Positions 1 through 8,396 of a stretch of DNA of 64,000 nt are shown here, piece after piece. The notes beneath the pieces are model-generated. The model ran no database searches, was not told the DNA's origin, and saw only the letters and a program-made list of their open reading frames with translations. Numbering within the stretch: position 1 is the stretch's first letter; every line of letters starts with the position of its first letter. The position numbers were made by a program, and so were the translations under genes. This DNA is from Tepidisphaeraceae bacterium (GTDB lineage: Bacteria; Planctomycetota; Phycisphaerae; Tepidisphaerales; Tepidisphaeraceae), in contig DASYHQ010000010.1 of the NCBI GenBank assembly GCA_035998445.1, forward strand, positions 62,001 through 126,000, written 5' to 3'.

Positions 1-2079
1 AAGCACCTGCCAGCTACGTGCGCCGTCGGTCGAGACGATCACGCCATCCATGGTCGCCGCTGCCGCGCGGTTCGGCACGGCACGGTCGAACGTGACGTGA
101 GACGCGCCGGTGCGATCGTACGTGCGCTGCCACGTGCGGCCGGCGTCATCGCTGACGTAGACGCCCGCAGCCTTGGCATCGCCAGACACGCCAATCGCAA
201 ACCGACCAGGCGTCGTCCAGTCGGCGGCGACGCTCATGGGACGGGTGCCGTTCGGCAGGTCGAGGCTCGCCTTCGCCCATTCCGCCGCTGCGGGGTCGTA
301 ACGGTAGACGTGCCGCCCATCGCGGCTGATTGCCACCAGCACACCGTCGGCACCGATCGCGATCTCACGACCGATCGCCCAAATATCGTCGCGGAAGAAC
401 TTCGTCCCGTTCGGCAAGCCCTGGCCCACCCAGCGCCACGAGCCGCCCCCGTCGTCGCTGCGGTAGACGCCCCCCTTGTCCGGCTCCACCTCGCCCGACA
501 CGGCCAGGTACAGCACGCCCGCCTCGCGCGGATCGGCGGCGATCGAGTTGCAACGGTGTTTGCCCATGTCGGGCAGGCCTTCCATCGGCGACTTCGACCA
601 CGTCTGCCCGCGGTCGGCACTGGCGTAAACCAGGTTGGCCGCCCACGCGCCCGGCTCGCTCGGCCCCACGCCCCACAGGCGGTTCAGTTCCATGGGGCTT
701 GCGGTCAAATCCTTGATGTTCGCCGCCAAGCGCACCTGGTCGAACGTCTCACCGCCGTTCGTGCTGCGGAAGTAGCCGTTGTCGGCCATGCCCAGGTGAA
801 CGAGGCCCGGGTCGGTCGGGTCCTGCAGGAGGTTGTGGATAACCGTGACCTCAATGCCATCGATGCTCAGCTTCCAGTTCTTGCCCCCGTCGTGGCTTTG
901 GTAGAGCGCGTACCAGTCCGTGAAGAACCAGTGGTTCGGGTCGCGCGGATCGATGGTGACGGTGCCGAGCGCTTTGCCGAAGTGCGTCCAGCCGCCGTCC
1001 TTTTTGTCGTTCTCCGATGATGCGTACCAGCCGGCGTCGTGGATGCCCTCTCGCTCGATGCGCTGCCACTTGGCACCACCGGCAGGCATGCGGAAGAACA
1101 TGCCGTCCCCATTGGCGACCACGACGAAATTGGGACCGGCGGCCAGCGCGTTCCAGCCCTCGGCCCCCTTCCACGTCGCGCCGCTCGTGTCCAGCCCCTC
1201 GACGAGCGGCTGCCAAGTGGCGCCGGCGTCGGTGCTAATGCGAACGCCAGGCTTACCGTCAAAGGTGCCGTACAGGCGGGCCGGGTTCTTGGGATCCTGC
1301 AAGATCTCCTTCGGCCCTTCATCGTCGAGTTTCTTCCACGACGCGCCACCGTCCTGCGTGCGATAGAATCCACCTGGGAACTCCAGATGTTTCTGGTGGA
1401 CCCAATCCTTCCGCGGTACGGTGCTGAGCCACAGCCGCTCGGGGTTCGCCCGATCGACCACGAGCCCACCGGGGTTGAGTCCCTCGGGGCCCAGCTTCGT
1501 CCACGTCTTGCCGTTGTCGTCGCTCCGATGCACGCCGGTGTTGATGGCGGCGGCGTAGACGACGTCGGGGTTGCTCGGGTCGCGCGCCAGCACGAAGCCT
1601 GAGTTGCGGCGGCTGCCGTTGACGAAACTGGCCTTGAGCGTCTGCTCGAACGTCGCCCCGCCATCAGTGCTGACGTAGACGCCCTCTTGCGGATCCCATG
1701 CCGAGCCAAGGGCGACGATGAGGTGGTCCGGGTTGCGCGGATCGACAACGAGGCCGCGCGTAGAGTAATTGCCGCGCCGGGCCGGCAGGTTTCCCTGCAA
1801 CATCCGCCACGTGTTGCCCCCGTCGTCGCTGCGGTACGGCCCGCTGACGTCGGTGTAGGCGTAGGCACGGTTGGCATCGGTCGGGTGAAGGACGACGTTC
1901 TGAATGAACCCACCGCCACCGATGCGGCTCGAGCGCCAGTCGCCGTACTGCCGGGCGTCGGTCGGCGCCCAAGAGGTGTGACTTGGCTTCGCGGTGGCGT
2001 CATCAGCCATTACGTTGACCGGGCGGGCGCCCGTGAGCGCGACGACCATAAGGGATAGGCGAATCGCGCGGGGAATCAT
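1..2079 (-). CDS. Secreted Asp-box (BNR) beta-propeller protein, sialidase/GH74-like; C-terminus beyond window
   Basis: The frame is open from the ATG at 2079 to base 1 without a stop (693 codons), so the C-terminus lies outside the window. Residues 1-26 look like a signal peptide (basic, then hydrophobic, then MADD). The rest is a chain of Asp boxes: YRSDDGGNTW at residues 82-91, then YVSTDGGATF, HRSDDNGKTW, YRTQDGGASW, YQSHDGGKNW, FRSTNGGETF, YRSDDGGGSW and others, about eleven in all. Asp boxes are the fold signature of BNR propellers such as sialidases and GH74 glucanases. I cannot point to catalytic residues, so the substrate is open. It lies 53 bp after a pseudopilin and ends a minus-strand run of LacI regulator, pseudopilin, pseudopilin and this gene, which suggests one transcript. 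Confidence 0.85.
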   Translation of the reverse strand, partial: MIPRAIRLSLMVVALTGARPVNVMADDATAKPSHTSWAPTDARQYGDWRSSRIGGGGFIQNVVLHPTDANRAYAYTDVSGPYRSDDGGNTWRMLQGNLPARRGNYSTRGLVVDPRNPDHLIVALGSAWDPQEGVYVSTDGGATFEQTLKASFVNGSRRNSGFVLARDPSNPDVVYAAAINTGVHRSDDNGKTWTKLGPEGLNPGGLVVDRANPERLWLSTVPRKDWVHQKHLEFPGGFYRTQDGGASWKKLDDEGPKEILQDPKNPARLYGTFDGKPGVRISTDAGATWQPLVEGLDTSGATWKGAEGWNALAAGPNFVVVANGDGMFFRMPAGGAKWQRIEREGIHDAGWYASSENDKKDGGWTHFGKALGTVTIDPRDPNHWFFTDWYALYQSHDGGKNWKLSIDGIEVTVIHNLLQDPTDPGLVHLGMADNGYFRSTNGGETFDQVRLAANIKDLTASPMELNRLWGVGPSEPGAWAANLVYASADRGQTWSKSPMEGLPDMGKHRCNSIAADPREAGVLYLAVSGEVEPDKGGVYRSDDGGGSWRWVGQGLPNGTKFFRDDIWAIGREIAIGADGVLVAISRDGRHVYRYDPAAAEWAKASLDLPNGTRPMSVAADWTTPGRFAIGVSGDAKAAGVYVSDDAGRTWQRTYDRTGASHVTFDRAVPNRAAAATMDGVIVSTDGARSWQVL

Positions 2080-2132
2080 GCGAGGTATCTCCAACAGGTG
2101 TAAGTACTTCGGATGCGATGACGTTCGCTCGA

Positions 2133-2948
2133 CTATTGATTGATGAAGAACAACCCGCGCACCACTTGCCGGATGCTGATCGACTCGACATGGAAGTCGG
2201 CGTGAAGCACGTTCGCCCGCGTGTTCCGCGAGTGGCGCAGTCGGACCCCGTTGCCCGCTTCGTCATAGTTCACCAGGTCGCGGTTCACCGTGGGAATGAA
2301 TCGCGTCGGATCATACGTAGTCGTATCGACCCAGTATGGTGGCGCGTAATAGCTCCATCCGTCCATGGCTTCAGAACGAGCAGTGGCGTTGAACGCGCCG
2401 CCGGGGGTCCCGGGGTTGTTGCTGCACTGGTTGCCGTCCCAGACCAGCGCTTTCTCCGTCGGTTTGCGGATTGCGGCGATCTTCATCGTCTTCGCCGGCA
2501 CGGCCGGCGTTACGGAGTTGTCGGTCAGGTAACGCCCGCCGAACGCGCGGGCATTGGCCGTGTAATGATTGACGCCACCGTCAAGCGTATCGGTGTCGCG
2601 GAAGACCGGCGAGGTGCGCAAGGTCGGGCTGGGCGTGGCACCAGTGGCCGGCTGCTGATAGGTGAGGAACTGGCTGATGGTTTCATACCACGCGTCTGAC
2701 CGCCCGCCGTTCAACGGGTTGCCGGCCGACAGGCCTCGAGGGAGCGCGCCCTTGCTATTGTTGACCGCATACAGGTTCAGCGCCTGTCCGATCTGCCGCA
2801 GGTTCGACGCACACGCCACCGAGTTAGCTGCTGCTCGTGCCCGGTTCAGGGCCGGCAGCAGCATGCTGATTAGCAGAGCAATAATTCCGATAACAACGAG
2901 TAATTCGACCAGCGTGAATGCGCGAAGCTTGCGTTGAACAGCGGACAT
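2133..2948 (-). CDS. Type II/IV pseudopilin-like protein (prepilin N-terminus, H-X9-DG-type family)
   Basis: 271 residues. The N-terminus is short and basic, followed by [11 protein letters not shown] from F11 with Glu at mature position 5 (E15), and then a hydrophobic helix to about residue 32. This is the class III signal cut and N-methylated by a prepilin peptidase. The residue before the cut is Ala (RA/F), not the usual Gly. After the helix come the conserved CASNLRQIG segment and a C-terminal segment ending in HADFHVESI. The latter is a variant of the DG-H motif in planctomycete proteins annotated as prepilin-type processing-associated H-X9-DG. A clear GGAGG stands 4 bases before the ATG. 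It is expected in the inner membrane or periplasm as a minor pilin or secretion-pseudopilus subunit; its cargo is unknown. Confidence 0.88.
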   Translation of the reverse strand: MSAVQRKLRAFTLVELLVVIGIIALLISMLLPALNRARAAANSVACASNLRQIGQALNLYAVNNSKGALPRGLSAGNPLNGGRSDAWYETISQFLTYQQPATGATPSPTLRTSPVFRDTDTLDGGVNHYTANARAFGGRYLTDNSVTPAVPAKTMKIAAIRKPTEKALVWDGNQCSNNPGTPGGAFNATARSEAMDGWSYYAPPYWVDTTTYDPTRFIPTVNRDLVNYDEAGNGVRLRHSRNTRANVLHADFHVESISIRQVVRGLFFINQ

Positions 2949-3078
2949 GGGACCTCCGTTACGAATTTGGCCAGCACGTTACCGGCGGAAGGTTGCGGAC
3001 AACATGAACGACATGACAGCGGCAGCACATGATCGAGGCCCCGCACGTTCGTCACAACGCGGGCTGGCCTCGAGTAGG

Positions 3079-3921
3079 TCACTGGATCGGATTGCGCATC
3101 GAGGCCGACGTCAGCGTCTGCGGGGCGACGAGCTCGACGTGCCCGTCGACGAAGACCGCGTTCGCCCGCATGCGCTTGCGAGCCTCGACCGACGAGCCGC
3201 GATATTCCGGGTGCCGGAAGGCGACCCATCCGCCTGTGTTCTGATACGGATTGCTGTAGGACCAGAATCCCGCAGGGGCTAACGTTTTGGTGACAGCATT
3301 ATATTGTGGCGAAAAGTTCCGATCGCCGTTGAACGTCGTAAACATTCCTGTGGATTCGGCGTGCATCTCGCCGACAAGCACCCGCTCAGACGGCCGCCGG
3401 GCCTTTGCTCCTCGATATAACCACCCGGGCCCGCCGTTCGTGTTGGACGGGGGCAACACCATGGCCACGAACGGGGCGTACGCATAAGTGGTGGAGCGCG
3501 AGTCCAACCCAGACGGTGCAGCGGCGAACTCGCCCTCGGGAACGGCCGGACAGTTGAAGATCGAGGTAGGATCCCTGGAGATCCGGCGCTGACCGGACGG
3601 TGGCGAATCAGGGACGTAGCCTCGTCGCACCAACGGCCCCAACTTCTCCTGCCACTTCAAATAGCCGTCAAACGCGCCCAGTTCCGGAACGTACCACCCG
3701 CGGTTCTCGTTGGCGTACATCGTCTGATACATCGCGATCTGACGCAGGTTGGCCGCACACTTGGTCGACACCGCAGCGGCGCGCGCCTTGTTCAATGCGG
3801 GCAACAGGATGCTGACCAGCAGGGCAATGATGCCAATGACAACCAGCAGCTCCACCAGCGTAAAGGCCGTCGCCGGGTGGGAAGGGCTAACTGGACGGGT
3901 ATTGCTTGCGATCCTAAACAT
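3079..3921 (-). CDS. Type II/IV pseudopilin-like protein
   Basis: 280 residues from the ATG at 3921. The open frame reaches 3972, but GAGG lies just before 3921 and this start gives a normal leader. The leader is unusually long (19 residues, ending PATA) before [11 protein letters not shown] at F20, with E24 at mature position 5; the residue before the cut is Ala. The hydrophobic helix ends in [12 protein letters not shown], then [11 protein letters not shown]. The C-terminal VFVDGHVEL motif is intact. It lies 130 bp upstream of the next pseudopilin (2133-2948) and downstream of the LacI gene, in the same orientation. The two pseudopilins share the helix and C-terminal motif but differ through the middle, so they are not a recent duplication. 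Confidence 0.86.
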   Translation of the reverse strand: MFRIASNTRPVSPSHPATAFTLVELLVVIGIIALLVSILLPALNKARAAAVSTKCAANLRQIAMYQTMYANENRGWYVPELGAFDGYLKWQEKLGPLVRRGYVPDSPPSGQRRISRDPTSIFNCPAVPEGEFAAAPSGLDSRSTTYAYAPFVAMVLPPSNTNGGPGWLYRGAKARRPSERVLVGEMHAESTGMFTTFNGDRNFSPQYNAVTKTLAPAGFWSYSNPYQNTGGWVAFRHPEYRGSSVEARKRMRANAVFVDGHVELVAPQTLTSASMRNPIQ

Positions 3922-4037
3922 GCACAACCTCGTTTGCACCGGACGTGCGACCAGCGTTTCTCGACGGCCCAATCGCGCACCTGCCGATGCGTGCCGCGAT
4001 TACCACTTTCCGATCTCACTACGCAACCGATCGGTCA

Positions 4038-5066
4038 CTAGACTTCTGGCGATCTCGCGATCGTCTCCCCCGGCCGTTCCTCGAACGGGACGGCGACCGT
4101 GGCCACCGCGGTGCTGGGGACGCGGATCTTCTCAACCAGCAGCCGGACCGCCGCTTCGCCTTCGTGGCGACCGTGGACGGCGAACGACGAGACCCGCAGG
4201 CCAGCGGCAAACAGGTCCCACTCGTCGCTGATCGCGACGACAGACACCTGCCCAGGGACCGACAGGCCAGCGTGGACCGCCTCATAAATGGCGTGGACCG
4301 CATTGCCGTCGCTGCCGGCGATGATGGCGGTCGGTCGATCCGATCCCGTGACGAACGCGCGGGCGGCAGCGGGCTGGTCGGCATGGGAAACCTGCCGATG
4401 AAGAACCCGAGGCGATAGTCCGGCGGCGGCCATGACGGCCGAATAGCCCGCAATGCGGTCGCCGGCGCTGTAGTGCGGCAACGGGACCGCCAACGGGCTC
4501 ATGTGCAGGTACGCGATCCGACGGTGACCGAGCGCGAGCAATTTCTCAGTCGCCATGCGGCCGGCGAGCTCGTCGTCGGGACGCACGGCATCATTGGGTC
4601 GCTTGGTGTTCAACCACACCGCTGGCGCACCCGACCATTCCATCAGTTTCGCCAGCTCGGGCGGATACTCGTGCGTGTAGTTGACGATGATGCCGTCGGC
4701 CATGTTCTGGCGAAGCACCTTCGGCACGATGTTCGGGTCCGACAGTTGCTGGTCGGGCATGCGCGTGACCGCCAAGTGCATGTCGTGCGTCACGAGCTCC
4801 GCCTGAATGCCGTTGATCACCCCCATCGGCACGAAGCTTCGGCCAGGATCGGTGCCCATCACCAGCACCGCACAGTCAAACCGCCCGGAGTTGATCGCCT
4901 TGGCGGCGGCGTTCGGTCGATATCCCAAGCGACGGGCGGCCTCCATCACGCGCTCGCGCGTCTCGGCCCGAAAGGGAGCCGACGCGTCGCGCAATACTCG
5001 TGCAACCGTGGGCTTGGACAACCCCGTGGCGGCCGCGATATCCGAAACGGTGACTCGCATGCTCAT
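4038..5066 (-). CDS. LacI-family transcriptional regulator
   Basis: 342 residues. The N-terminal helix-turn-helix (residues about 5-30, VSDIAAATGLSKPTVARVL) is followed by the hinge segment RLGYRPNAAAKA and a periplasmic-binding-protein-type sugar-sensing domain to the C-terminus (for example LLALGHRRIAYLHM near residue 185 and DRPTAIIAGSDGNAVHA near residue 245). An ATG two codons downstream (5060) is an equally good start. Two near-palindromic sites with an ACCGGT-type core lie 10-46 bp upstream (5076-5112), and a third stands before the PEP-CTERM gene at 7161-8069. This points to autoregulation and control of the esterase/PEP-CTERM/BNR block. A paralogue is at 39005-40015. The inducing sugar cannot be read from the sequence. 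Confidence 0.93.
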   Translation of the reverse strand: MSMRVTVSDIAAATGLSKPTVARVLRDASAPFRAETRERVMEAARRLGYRPNAAAKAINSGRFDCAVLVMGTDPGRSFVPMGVINGIQAELVTHDMHLAVTRMPDQQLSDPNIVPKVLRQNMADGIIVNYTHEYPPELAKLMEWSGAPAVWLNTKRPNDAVRPDDELAGRMATEKLLALGHRRIAYLHMSPLAVPLPHYSAGDRIAGYSAVMAAAGLSPRVLHRQVSHADQPAAARAFVTGSDRPTAIIAGSDGNAVHAIYEAVHAGLSVPGQVSVVAISDEWDLFAAGLRVSSFAVHGRHEGEAAVRLLVEKIRVPSTAVATVAVPFEERPGETIARSPEV

Positions 5067-5075
5067 AATCTACGT

Positions 5076-5112
5076 GATACTGGTATAAAAGGCAAATTAC
5101 ACCGGTATTTTT
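5076..5112. promoter_or_regulatory. Two putative LacI operators upstream of the lacI-type gene 4038-5066
   Basis: GATACTGGTATAAAA (5076-5090) and TTACACCGGTATTTTT (5097-5112, opposite orientation) flank the promoter zone just upstream of the regulator. A third copy, GATACCGGTGTAAAAC, is at 8314-8329. The shared core ATACYGGTRTAA is close to a palindrome, as LacI-family operators are, and is AT-rich against a GC-rich background. The assignment to this particular regulator is inference from proximity. Confidence 0.55.
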
Positions 5113-5204
5113 CTGTGTTTTTCAGGCTATGGGGCGGATCCCTGTGTCCGCAATCTTTGTTTGCCCCTGCGAACTTTTAGTGAAATCAGGATCCCGGACA
5201 GGCC

Positions 5205-6965
5205 CTAGTTGGCTGACTGGGTCAATTTCAGTCGAGTACCAACCGAGAGAACCGGCACGTCGAGTAGATTGACCAGCCCGCGGTCGTCTGCCGCCACGGA
5301 CCCGCTCGCCAGCAAGCGGCCATCATCCCGTGCGGTGGCCCGCCAATCCACGGTTTGACCGGGCCGCGGTCGGAAAGCGATCGTGTTGCGCGGCGTGATC
5401 GCGACTTTCACGGCGTCCCCGGTCAAGGCTTTGAGCGTCACGCTGAACTCATCGGCCCGGTCAACCATGGCGTCCTTGAGCGAGTCGGGCCACAGGTCGC
5501 GCAGGCTCGAACTCCAATCGACGTTCAGGTTGCGCGACCCCGCGGCGGGCACGTCCAGGTCGTCCCCGGCGCCCGAGAAGGCCAGGTACGCTTCGTCCTT
5601 GCGAAACCGAAACATGCTGCGGCCCCAGTTCCAATCGTTGAAGAAGGCTTGGTCGCCGTCGATCTGTCCGTACCCCTTGTGCTTGCCGTCGCGCCAGCCG
5701 GCGGTGAAGTGCTGATGTCGATCTTCCAGCGCCGCGAGGAACGCGGGCACGCCCTGCCCGAGGATGATTGGGTCGTCCTTCCGATAGAAGAGCGCGACCG
5801 GCGGCAACTGAACGGTCGGTGGTGCATGCGCGGCCAGCCAGTTGGCGTCGACGGCCTGCGCCCAGGTTGCACCGGCGCGTTCCCACCACGGGTCGCTATA
5901 GGGGCTGCGGGCTGGCCAACTGGTGGCGGCGTCGACGCCGCCGAAGCTGCCGATCATGTCCTTGTGGGCGGCGGGGAAGGCGGCAGCGTCGATCCACGGC
6001 AGTTCCACCGCGGTGGCGGCAAACGTGTCGGGATAGGCCCATGCCAGTTTCAGCGAACCGCCACCGCCCATGCTGCCACCCGTGACGTAGACGCGGTTCG
6101 CATCTGCGTTCACCGGTGGATGTTGTTTTAGATACTCGATGAAGCGGACGATCCGCTCCTGCGTCCAGTTGTAAGCGACGCCGTCGCTGCCGTAGCCGAA
6201 CCAGAACGAGTGGGGCTGCTTACGCCCGCTGTACGGGTTGGGCTCTTTCTCGTCCCACTTCCAGTCCTGGGTGACGATCCAGACGGCGGGCCCACCGGGC
6301 GTCCAGCCGGCGTAGCCGGGCCCCGTGACCCCGGCGCCGTGCAACCACACCGCCAGCGGGCGCTTCTCCCCCGCTTCTGTCGCGGCACGAGCGGTGCGAT
6401 CGCTCACCAGGAACGCGGTGCCGTAGTAGCCCGCCTGCGGGTCCCACTTGGCGTAGTCGTCCCACATGAAGTAATGGCCATCGATGGGATGGGCGGTCTT
6501 GCCATTCAGATCGAACCGATAGGCCTGAGGGGCCACGACCGTTTCCAAAACCGGGCGTGCAGTGGCGTTGACGCCGCCCACGATCGCCTCGTCCACGGGC
6601 GTCGTGACCGCGTAATGGAACTCACCCGGCTCGGCCGTCGTCCAGACCAGCAGGCCCGTGTCGGTAGGAAGCGGCTCGCCATCGTGGGTAATGGTGAACA
6701 TCGTCTGGGGCCTGTGAAGCCGGTTCAGGCCCGACCCAGGCCGGAGCGTGGCGATCGGCCGTAGTTCGGTGGTGGCGGCGATCGGACTCGCCGAGCGGTA
6801 GACGCGGTACTCGCCGTCGTAGCCGGCGATCTCATCGAACGTCACGAAGCTCTGGCCGTGCTGGTGCAGCACGCGCAGGTTCCGCGGGGATGCGGCGTCG
6901 GCGCAGGCGACGAACGCGCAGAGGGCCGTCAACGACGAAAGCAGGGAGTGAAGCCTTGGAAACAT
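5205..6965 (-). CDS. Secreted alpha/beta-hydrolase (esterase / PHB-depolymerase-like)
   Basis: 586 residues with a signal peptide (residues 1-24, ending ACADA). Residues about 25-125 resemble a fibronectin-like module (FVTFDEIAGYDGEYRVYRS). The catalytic domain follows: oxyanion-hole HGAG at 209-212 and nucleophile elbow GGSMGGGG with Ser298, in the order expected of polyhydroxybutyrate-depolymerase-like and feruloyl/acetyl-xylan-type esterases. A likely acid Asp is in YRKDDPIILG and a likely His in GKHKGYGQ. In this setting it probably removes acyl groups from a polysaccharide outside the cytoplasm; the substrate is inference. It lies between the LacI gene and a PEP-CTERM gene, all on the minus strand. 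No strong Shine-Dalgarno is visible. Confidence 0.8.
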   Translation of the reverse strand: MFPRLHSLLSSLTALCAFVACADAASPRNLRVLHQHGQSFVTFDEIAGYDGEYRVYRSASPIAATTELRPIATLRPGSGLNRLHRPQTMFTITHDGEPLPTDTGLLVWTTAEPGEFHYAVTTPVDEAIVGGVNATARPVLETVVAPQAYRFDLNGKTAHPIDGHYFMWDDYAKWDPQAGYYGTAFLVSDRTARAATEAGEKRPLAVWLHGAGVTGPGYAGWTPGGPAVWIVTQDWKWDEKEPNPYSGRKQPHSFWFGYGSDGVAYNWTQERIVRFIEYLKQHPPVNADANRVYVTGGSMGGGGSLKLAWAYPDTFAATAVELPWIDAAAFPAAHKDMIGSFGGVDAATSWPARSPYSDPWWERAGATWAQAVDANWLAAHAPPTVQLPPVALFYRKDDPIILGQGVPAFLAALEDRHQHFTAGWRDGKHKGYGQIDGDQAFFNDWNWGRSMFRFRKDEAYLAFSGAGDDLDVPAAGSRNLNVDWSSSLRDLWPDSLKDAMVDRADEFSVTLKALTGDAVKVAITPRNTIAFRPRPGQTVDWRATARDDGRLLASGSVAADDRGLVNLLDVPVLSVGTRLKLTQSAN

Positions 6966-7105
6966 GTTCGATTTCGCCCGAGACTAAGAGCACCTGAAAA
7001 CATCACCTTCAGAACTTCTACGGCAGGTGAACCGGCCCGGTGTTCGCTCCCGGCGGTTGCCGTCCCATGGTCGCCCACCACCACTGCGTCACCGTAAATG
7101 CCGAC

Positions 7106-7125
7106 GGGCCGGCTTTCGCCGGCCC
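7106..7125 (-). terminator. GC-rich hairpin after the PEP-CTERM gene 7161-8069
   Basis: GGGCCGGC (7106-7113) pairs perfectly with GCCGGCCC (7118-7125) over a TTTC loop, 36 bp after the stop of the upstream minus-strand gene. No long T run follows on the minus strand, so it may be a 3'-end stabilising hairpin rather than a classical terminator. Confidence 0.5.
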
Positions 7126-7160
7126 GCGGGAGCAATGCAGGGGATGGCCGTCTGATCGGG

Positions 7161-8069
7161 TTAAGCATTTTGCCGGCGCCGGGCGAGCGCACCAAGCCCC
7201 ACAAGGCAGAGCATGGCGATCGCGGTGGGCTCGGGGACGGCGGTGACGTCGGCGAAGGTCTCGCCCAGGCGGATTTCGTCGACCGCGATTGCGTTGCTGC
7301 TGAATCGGCCGACCGCGAAGCGGTCGAACCCACCGAAGTTCACGCCGCTGACAATCGCGGCGGCGGCGGCCGAATCGCTAGTGGGATTGATGAAAAGCGA
7401 AACCGTGTCGGCGTTATTGTCGGCCGACATATCGAACTTCAGCACGAACAGGTTCACGTCCTCGTTGAAGGCGACGTTGCTGAGCGCCCGGCTGGTGCTG
7501 CTGTTGTTCACCCGCATGCCGAAGTTGGCGGAGGCCGTGCCGAAGTCGGTGCTGCTGTAGCCGACTTGAAGCTTGCGGTGGTCGCCCTCGTTCGTGCCGC
7601 CGTTGAAAAGTTCGACGGCGCGGTAGTTGGTGGCGGTCCCAGTGAACTGGGCGAGGAAGCTGAGGTAGCGCGTGCCGACGAACGAGGCGCCGGTCGTCGC
7701 GCCGGTCGTCGTCTCGGTCGTCGGCGTAAAGTTGCGGAAGACCCGTGCGTTAGTGCCCGTGCTGGTGATGGCGCCGCCTTGGGTGGTCCCACTGACGGTC
7801 GCGCCGGCTCTGGACAGGCCAGTCGCCGTGACGCTGACGGAGCCCGACGACCAGTTTCCGGTGAAACCAGGCACCGTGGGGCCTTGGCCACCGATGTTGC
7901 CGATCGTGTACTGGCCCGCGGTCGAGTTCGAACCGACCAAGAACGAGTCCGTCGCCAGCACCGCCGCCTCGCTGGTGCTGCCCATCATAGATAGACCCAA
8001 GCCGAACAGCGCCGCCATCACAAACCGAACCGATTGCTTTGCCTGATTCACTCTACTCTCCTTTGACAT
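7161..8069 (-). CDS. PEP-CTERM sorting-domain protein, unknown function
   Basis: 302 residues from the ATG at 8069; the frame extends to 8108, but 8069 gives a normal signal peptide (KQSVRFVMAALFGLGLSMMG) and has GGGG upstream. The mature part is rich in T, S, G and N, with no enzyme motif seen; it looks like an all-beta secreted protein. The C-terminus is VPEP, a hydrophobic stretch (TAIAMLCLVGLGAL) and ARRR: the PEP-CTERM signal handled by an exosortase, whose gene is not in the window. It is probably surface-attached or exported into extracellular matrix. An operator-like site for the neighbouring LacI protein lies about 245 bp upstream. Confidence 0.85.
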   Translation of the reverse strand: MSKESRVNQAKQSVRFVMAALFGLGLSMMGSTSEAAVLATDSFLVGSNSTAGQYTIGNIGGQGPTVPGFTGNWSSGSVSVTATGLSRAGATVSGTTQGGAITSTGTNARVFRNFTPTTETTTGATTGASFVGTRYLSFLAQFTGTATNYRAVELFNGGTNEGDHRKLQVGYSSTDFGTASANFGMRVNNSSTSRALSNVAFNEDVNLFVLKFDMSADNNADTVSLFINPTSDSAAAAAIVSGVNFGGFDRFAVGRFSSNAIAVDEIRLGETFADVTAVPEPTAIAMLCLVGLGALARRRQNA

Positions 8070-8313
8070 GACTAACCCCGCATCGCTAATCAGACCGCCT
8101 GCCCACACGGGCCGAGCCTGCTAACGCCTGCGCAACCATCACGAATCGAAATTTTAGAAATGACCCCCTGTTGCCTCTGTCCCCTCAAAGCGCTGCCGGA
8201 CGGAGGGCGTCCTGTTCACCCATGCGTAGCGACACCGGCCCTTACCAAACGCAACGCGGTGCCGATGTGGCTGATCGTCAGCACTATCGCCTTACAGGCC
8301 TTAACTCTACCAT

Positions 8314-8329
8314 GATACCGGTGTAAAAC
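8314..8329. promoter_or_regulatory. Putative LacI operator in the 327-bp gap upstream of the PEP-CTERM gene
   Basis: GATACCGGTGTAAAAC matches the two sites in front of the LacI gene at 5076-5112 (same ATACYGGTRTAA core). The rest of the gap 8070-8396 is AT-richer leader sequence, and I see no gene in it. Confidence 0.5.
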
Positions 8330-8396
8330 AAGTTATGACGGAAATATTGATGGACTTGCAATTTTTGGATATCGACAAAGGCCCAAAAGGGTCAGA

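Noticed and set aside
97-1020. 307-codon plus-strand open frame
   Set aside because: It is the antisense shadow of the Asp-box gene at 1-2079, whose minus-strand frame has a signal peptide and repeated Asp boxes; the plus-strand product has no protein-like pattern.
867-2003. 378-codon minus-strand frame overlapping the first gene
   Set aside because: Same strand but wrong frame; the Ser/Thr/Arg-rich product is an out-of-frame reading of the Asp-box gene.
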